DNA from: Pseudomonadota bacterium | Lineage (GTDB): Bacteria; Myxococcota; Polyangia; Polyangiales; Polyangiaceae | Assembly (NCBI GenBank): GCA_023419055.1 | Contig: JAEZYO010000070.1 | Coordinates: 1-7,727, forward strand | Direction: 5' to 3' | DNA length: 7,727 nucleotides | Shown here: piece after piece, positions 5,381-7,727 of the stretch | Position numbering within the stretch: the stretch's first letter is position 1 | Layout: the number at the start of each line of letters is the position of its first letter | Notes under the pieces: generated by a model | Databases searched by the model: none | Told to the model about the DNA's origin: nothing | Seen by the model: only the letters and a program-made list of their open reading frames with translations | Translations under genes and position numbers: made by a program

Positions 5381-7727
5381 TCACTTTCGACTACCTTTCT
5401 TGGCGGAAGCCTCGGTGGCCGCCAAAATGGAGCTCGTTCGAGCGCGCGACAACCGTTGCCGAACGCGCGGGAGGTCGCGCCAGGGATCCTTCAGGGAGAG
5501 CCGTTCGGAGAAGGTTCGGAGCGTGAGGCTCGCGGGATCCACCTTCGCGAGCTCCGACCAGGCGAGCGGGGTGGCGATCGGCGCTCCCGGGCGCGCACGC
5601 GTGGAGTACGGCGCCACGAACGTAGCGCCCGGCGAATTCCGGAGGTAGTCGACGAAGATCTTGCCCTGGCGCTTGGCCTTGCTCATCGTGGCCACGTACT
5701 CGTCGGGCGCGAAGCGTACGAGCGCGTCCGCGATCGAACGCGCGAAGGCCTTCACCTCTTCTCGCGTATTGCGCGGCTCGAGCGGCACACACACGTGCAA
5801 CCCCTTTCCGCCGGTGGTCTTGACGAACGACTCGAGCTCTAGCTCGTCGAAGAGGCGATGCAGTAGTTCCGCTGCAGCGACCACGCGCGGCCATTTCACG
5901 TCCGGGTCGGGGTCGAGATCGAGCACGAGCAGGTCGGATTTGTCGTAGTTGTCGGCGCGGCTGCCCCAGGTGTGGATCTCGAGCGCGCCGAGCTGCACCA
6001 GGCCGATGAGCCCGTCGACGTCGTCGATGCGCGCGTACTCGGCGATCCCGTCCTTCTCCTCCACCTGCACGCGACCGATGGCCTCAGGCAAGCCTTCGCC
6101 GGGGTGTTTGTAGAAGAAGCAGCTCTTCCGGTGGCCTTCGGGGCAACGCAGCAGCATGAGCGGTCGCCCGGCGACGTGGGGCAGCATGCGCACCGCGACG
6201 GCGAGGTAGTGCTCGGCGAGCTCGCGCTTGGTGATGCCCTGCTCGGGATACAAGACCTTGTCTGGGTTCGTGAGCTTGAACTCGTGGTTCGTCTCCGGCG
6301 GCGGCGCGGGCCGTTCACGCTTCGCCGCGCGAGCGGGCTTGTCCTCTCGCAAGCCCTTGAAGCGTGGATGCCTCAAGCGCCCGTCTCCGGTGAACTCCGA
6401 GAACTCCACCTCGGCCACGAGCTTCGGCTCCACCCAGGTGACGCCTCGAGCTTCCGCGCCACGTGGAGGGTCGCTGAGGCTCGAGCTCTTCCTCGCGAGC
6501 GGCTCGAGCTTCTGCGACAGCTCCTCGAGTGACTTTTGGCTGAACCCGGTCCCGACCTTGCCCGCGTAGCGGAGCTCCTTACCTTCCCAAACTCCGACCA
6601 GGATCGCTCCCAGGTGCGAGCGCGAGCCCCCGGGCTCCGTGTAGCCGACGATCACGAACTCTTGCCGGTTCTTGCACTTGATTTTGAGCCAATCGCGCGA
6701 ACGTCCGCCCCGGTAAGGCGCGTCGCGGCGCTTGGACAAAATCCCCTCGAGCCCCTGCTTGCAAGCCTGCTCGAAGAACTCCGGCCCCCGTCCGACGACG
6801 TGCTCGGAGTATCTAACCTGGCTCCCTTTCCGCAAGCGGGAGAGGAGCGCCTTCAAGCTCTCTTTGCGCGCCTCGAGCGGTTGCTCGCGAAGGTCCTCTC
6901 CATCCAGGTAGAGGAGATCGAAGACGTAGTAGAAGAGCTCGTCGGAATCGGCGCCGAGCGTGTTCTGTAACTTCTGAAAGTCGCTCACGCCGTCTTCGCG
7001 GAGCGCGACGATCTCCCCGTCGAGCACGGCGTCGTCGATTTTGGAATCGCCGAGCGCCCGCGCGATCGACGCCGCGCGAGGACCGAGATCTTTGCCGTTG
7101 CGCGTCGTCAGCGTGACGTCTCCGCCGGAAATGCGCGCGAGCGCGCGGTAGCCGTCGAACTTCACCTCGTGGAGATACTCGGACCCGCTCGGCGCCTCCT
7201 CCACCAGCGTCGCGAGCTCGAGCTCGACCTGGGCTGGGGCGGCGCGTGACTTACCCGCTCGACGCGCGGCCTTCTTGGGCGGAGCGTCCTCGCTGATCTC
7301 TTCGACGCTCCTGCCGCTCTGCACGCTGCGGCGGTGTCGTTGCACGAGCGCGTCGTCCGAATTCTCGTCTGCTTCTTCGTCCTTGCTCTTGAAGAGCAGC
7401 CAGGAGCTGTCGTCTGCCTTCCCTGCCCTCGTGCGCACGAGGTGCCATTTTCCCTTCATCCGCTCGCCGTGCAGCGTGAAGGAGAGGCGCCCCTTCTCGT
7501 ATTGCTCGCGCGCGTCGCCGTCCGGCTCCCAGGTGCCCTGGTCCCAGAGCAGCACCGTCCCGCCGCCGTACTCACCCTTAGGGATGATTCCTTCGAAGCT
7601 CCCGTACTCCACCGGGTGATCTTCGGTCTGGACGGCGAGGCGCTTTACGCCGGGGTCCGAGCTCGGCCCCTTGGGCACGGCCCAGCTGAGGAGCACGCCG
7701 TCGAGCTCGAGCCGGAAATCGTAGTGG
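5381..7727 (-). CDS. ligD: Multifunctional DNA ligase D (phosphoesterase-ligase-polymerase), N-terminus off the right edge
   Basis: The visible 781 residues cover nearly all of LigD, the NHEJ repair enzyme. Numbering from the first full codon (His at 7724-7726), HYDFRLELDG belongs to the 3'-phosphoesterase domain: His1, Asp3 and Arg5 match His48, Asp50 and Arg52 of Pseudomonas aeruginosa LigD, while His37 and Tyr41 (EDHPVEYGSFEG) match His84 and Tyr88. The residue matching His42 is beyond the edge. A charged linker rich in Lys, Arg and Ala (PPKKAARRAGKSRAAP) leads to the ATP-dependent ligase domain: EVKFDGYR carries the adenylated Lys189, followed by VLDGEIVAL, EGILSKRR, DWLKIKC and a C-terminal RHPRFKGLREDK. 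The primase-like polymerase domain begins near 481 (EFKLTNPDKVLYP). It has the metal-binding pair Asp603/Asp605 in LDLDPD and the third Asp693 in KIFVDYLRN; the 90-residue spacing equals that of P. aeruginosa Asp669 to Asp759. The PE-LIG-POL order is the Pseudomonas arrangement, unlike mycobacterial POL-PE-LIG. Judged by the P. aeruginosa alignment, about 47 residues are missing. The stop codon is one base before the ku ATG. All visible catalytic residues are intact. Confidence 0.97.
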   Translation of the reverse strand, partial: HYDFRLELDGVLLSWAVPKGPSSDPGVKRLAVQTEDHPVEYGSFEGIIPKGEYGGGTVLLWDQGTWEPDGDAREQYEKGRLSFTLHGERMKGKWHLVRTRAGKADDSSWLLFKSKDEEADENSDDALVQRHRRSVQSGRSVEEISEDAPPKKAARRAGKSRAAPAQVELELATLVEEAPSGSEYLHEVKFDGYRALARISGGDVTLTTRNGKDLGPRAASIARALGDSKIDDAVLDGEIVALREDGVSDFQKLQNTLGADSDELFYYVFDLLYLDGEDLREQPLEARKESLKALLSRLRKGSQVRYSEHVVGRGPEFFEQACKQGLEGILSKRRDAPYRGGRSRDWLKIKCKNRQEFVIVGYTEPGGSRSHLGAILVGVWEGKELRYAGKVGTGFSQKSLEELSQKLEPLARKSSSLSDPPRGAEARGVTWVEPKLVAEVEFSEFTGDGRLRHPRFKGLREDKPARAAKRERPAPPPETNHEFKLTNPDKVLYPEQGITKRELAEHYLAVAVRMLPHVAGRPLMLLRCPEGHRKSCFFYKHPGEGLPEAIGRVQVEEKDGIAEYARIDDVDGLIGLVQLGALEIHTWGSRADNYDKSDLLVLDLDPDPDVKWPRVVAAAELLHRLFDELELESFVKTTGGKGLHVCVPLEPRNTREEVKAFARSIADALVRFAPDEYVATMSKAKRQGKIFVDYLRNSPGATFVAPYSTRARPGAPIATPLAWSELAKVDPASLTLRTFSERLSLKDPWRDLPRVRQRLSRARTSSILAATEASAKKGSRK
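5384..5398 (-). promoter_or_regulatory. Purine-rich ku translation-initiation region inside the end of ligD
   Basis: On the minus strand the last codons of ligD read AAAGG (14 bases before the ku ATG) and GAAAG (4 bases before it), followed by TGA-C-ATG. Neither is an ideally spaced strong Shine-Dalgarno sequence. Ku translation may therefore depend on ribosomes terminating at the ligD TGA and restarting at the adjacent ATG. The layout is seen directly; coupling is inferred. Confidence 0.35.

Noticed and set aside
7694..7696. GTG as a possible start codon of ligD
   Set aside because: The frame stays open to the window edge, and the codons before it encode HYDFRLELDG, part of the phosphoesterase active site. 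The real start lies outside the window.
1..7727. A previously undescribed defence, mobile or RNA-based system
   Set aside because: All four genes fall into recognised families, and the gaps are 191, 21 and 1 bp. No repeats, mobile-element ends or structured RNA signals were seen.

Overview
The window carries four protein-coding genes packed almost edge to edge on GC-rich DNA. Codon third positions are strongly G/C, and the antisense frames are long and open as a result. A two-gene Ku/LigD end-joining set, a kinetoplastid/plant-like phosphofructokinase and a transglutaminase-amidoligase fusion together suggest a high-GC, probably soil-dwelling Gram-negative bacterium. A myxobacterium-like (Myxococcota) source is my best guess, but this is inference; there is no rRNA or other taxonomic marker in the window.

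Layout: (1) positions 1-2848, minus strand: a large gene with an N-terminal transglutaminase-like protease fold fused to a DUF2126 putative amidoligase; its 3' end lies beyond the left edge. (2) 2849-3039: a 191-bp divergent intergenic region that must hold the promoters of genes 1 and 3. (3) 3040-4461, plus strand: a complete 6-phosphofructokinase. (4) 4483-5379, minus strand: complete bacterial Ku, converging on the phosphofructokinase gene with only 21 bp between their stop codons. (5) 5381-7727, minus strand: LigD, the multidomain NHEJ ligase/polymerase, missing its N-terminus at the right edge. Its stop codon is one base from the Ku start codon.

How they work together: LigD and Ku form a two-protein non-homologous end-joining system. 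Ku binds double-strand ends and recruits LigD, which trims 3' ends, fills in and seals. The tight LigD-to-Ku junction suggests one transcript with coupled translation. The phosphofructokinase is a stand-alone glycolytic enzyme. The transglutaminase/DUF2126 protein belongs to a family predicted to make or modify peptide or isopeptide bonds, usually encoded beside ATP-grasp and alpha-E genes. Those partners, if present, lie outside the window.

I found no tRNA, rRNA, CRISPR array, insertion sequence, prophage gene or clear rho-independent terminator. There is no gene-free stretch longer than 300 bases. I see no evidence of a wholly new system; the most interesting points are the transglutaminase-amidoligase fusion and the active-site signature of the phosphofructokinase.
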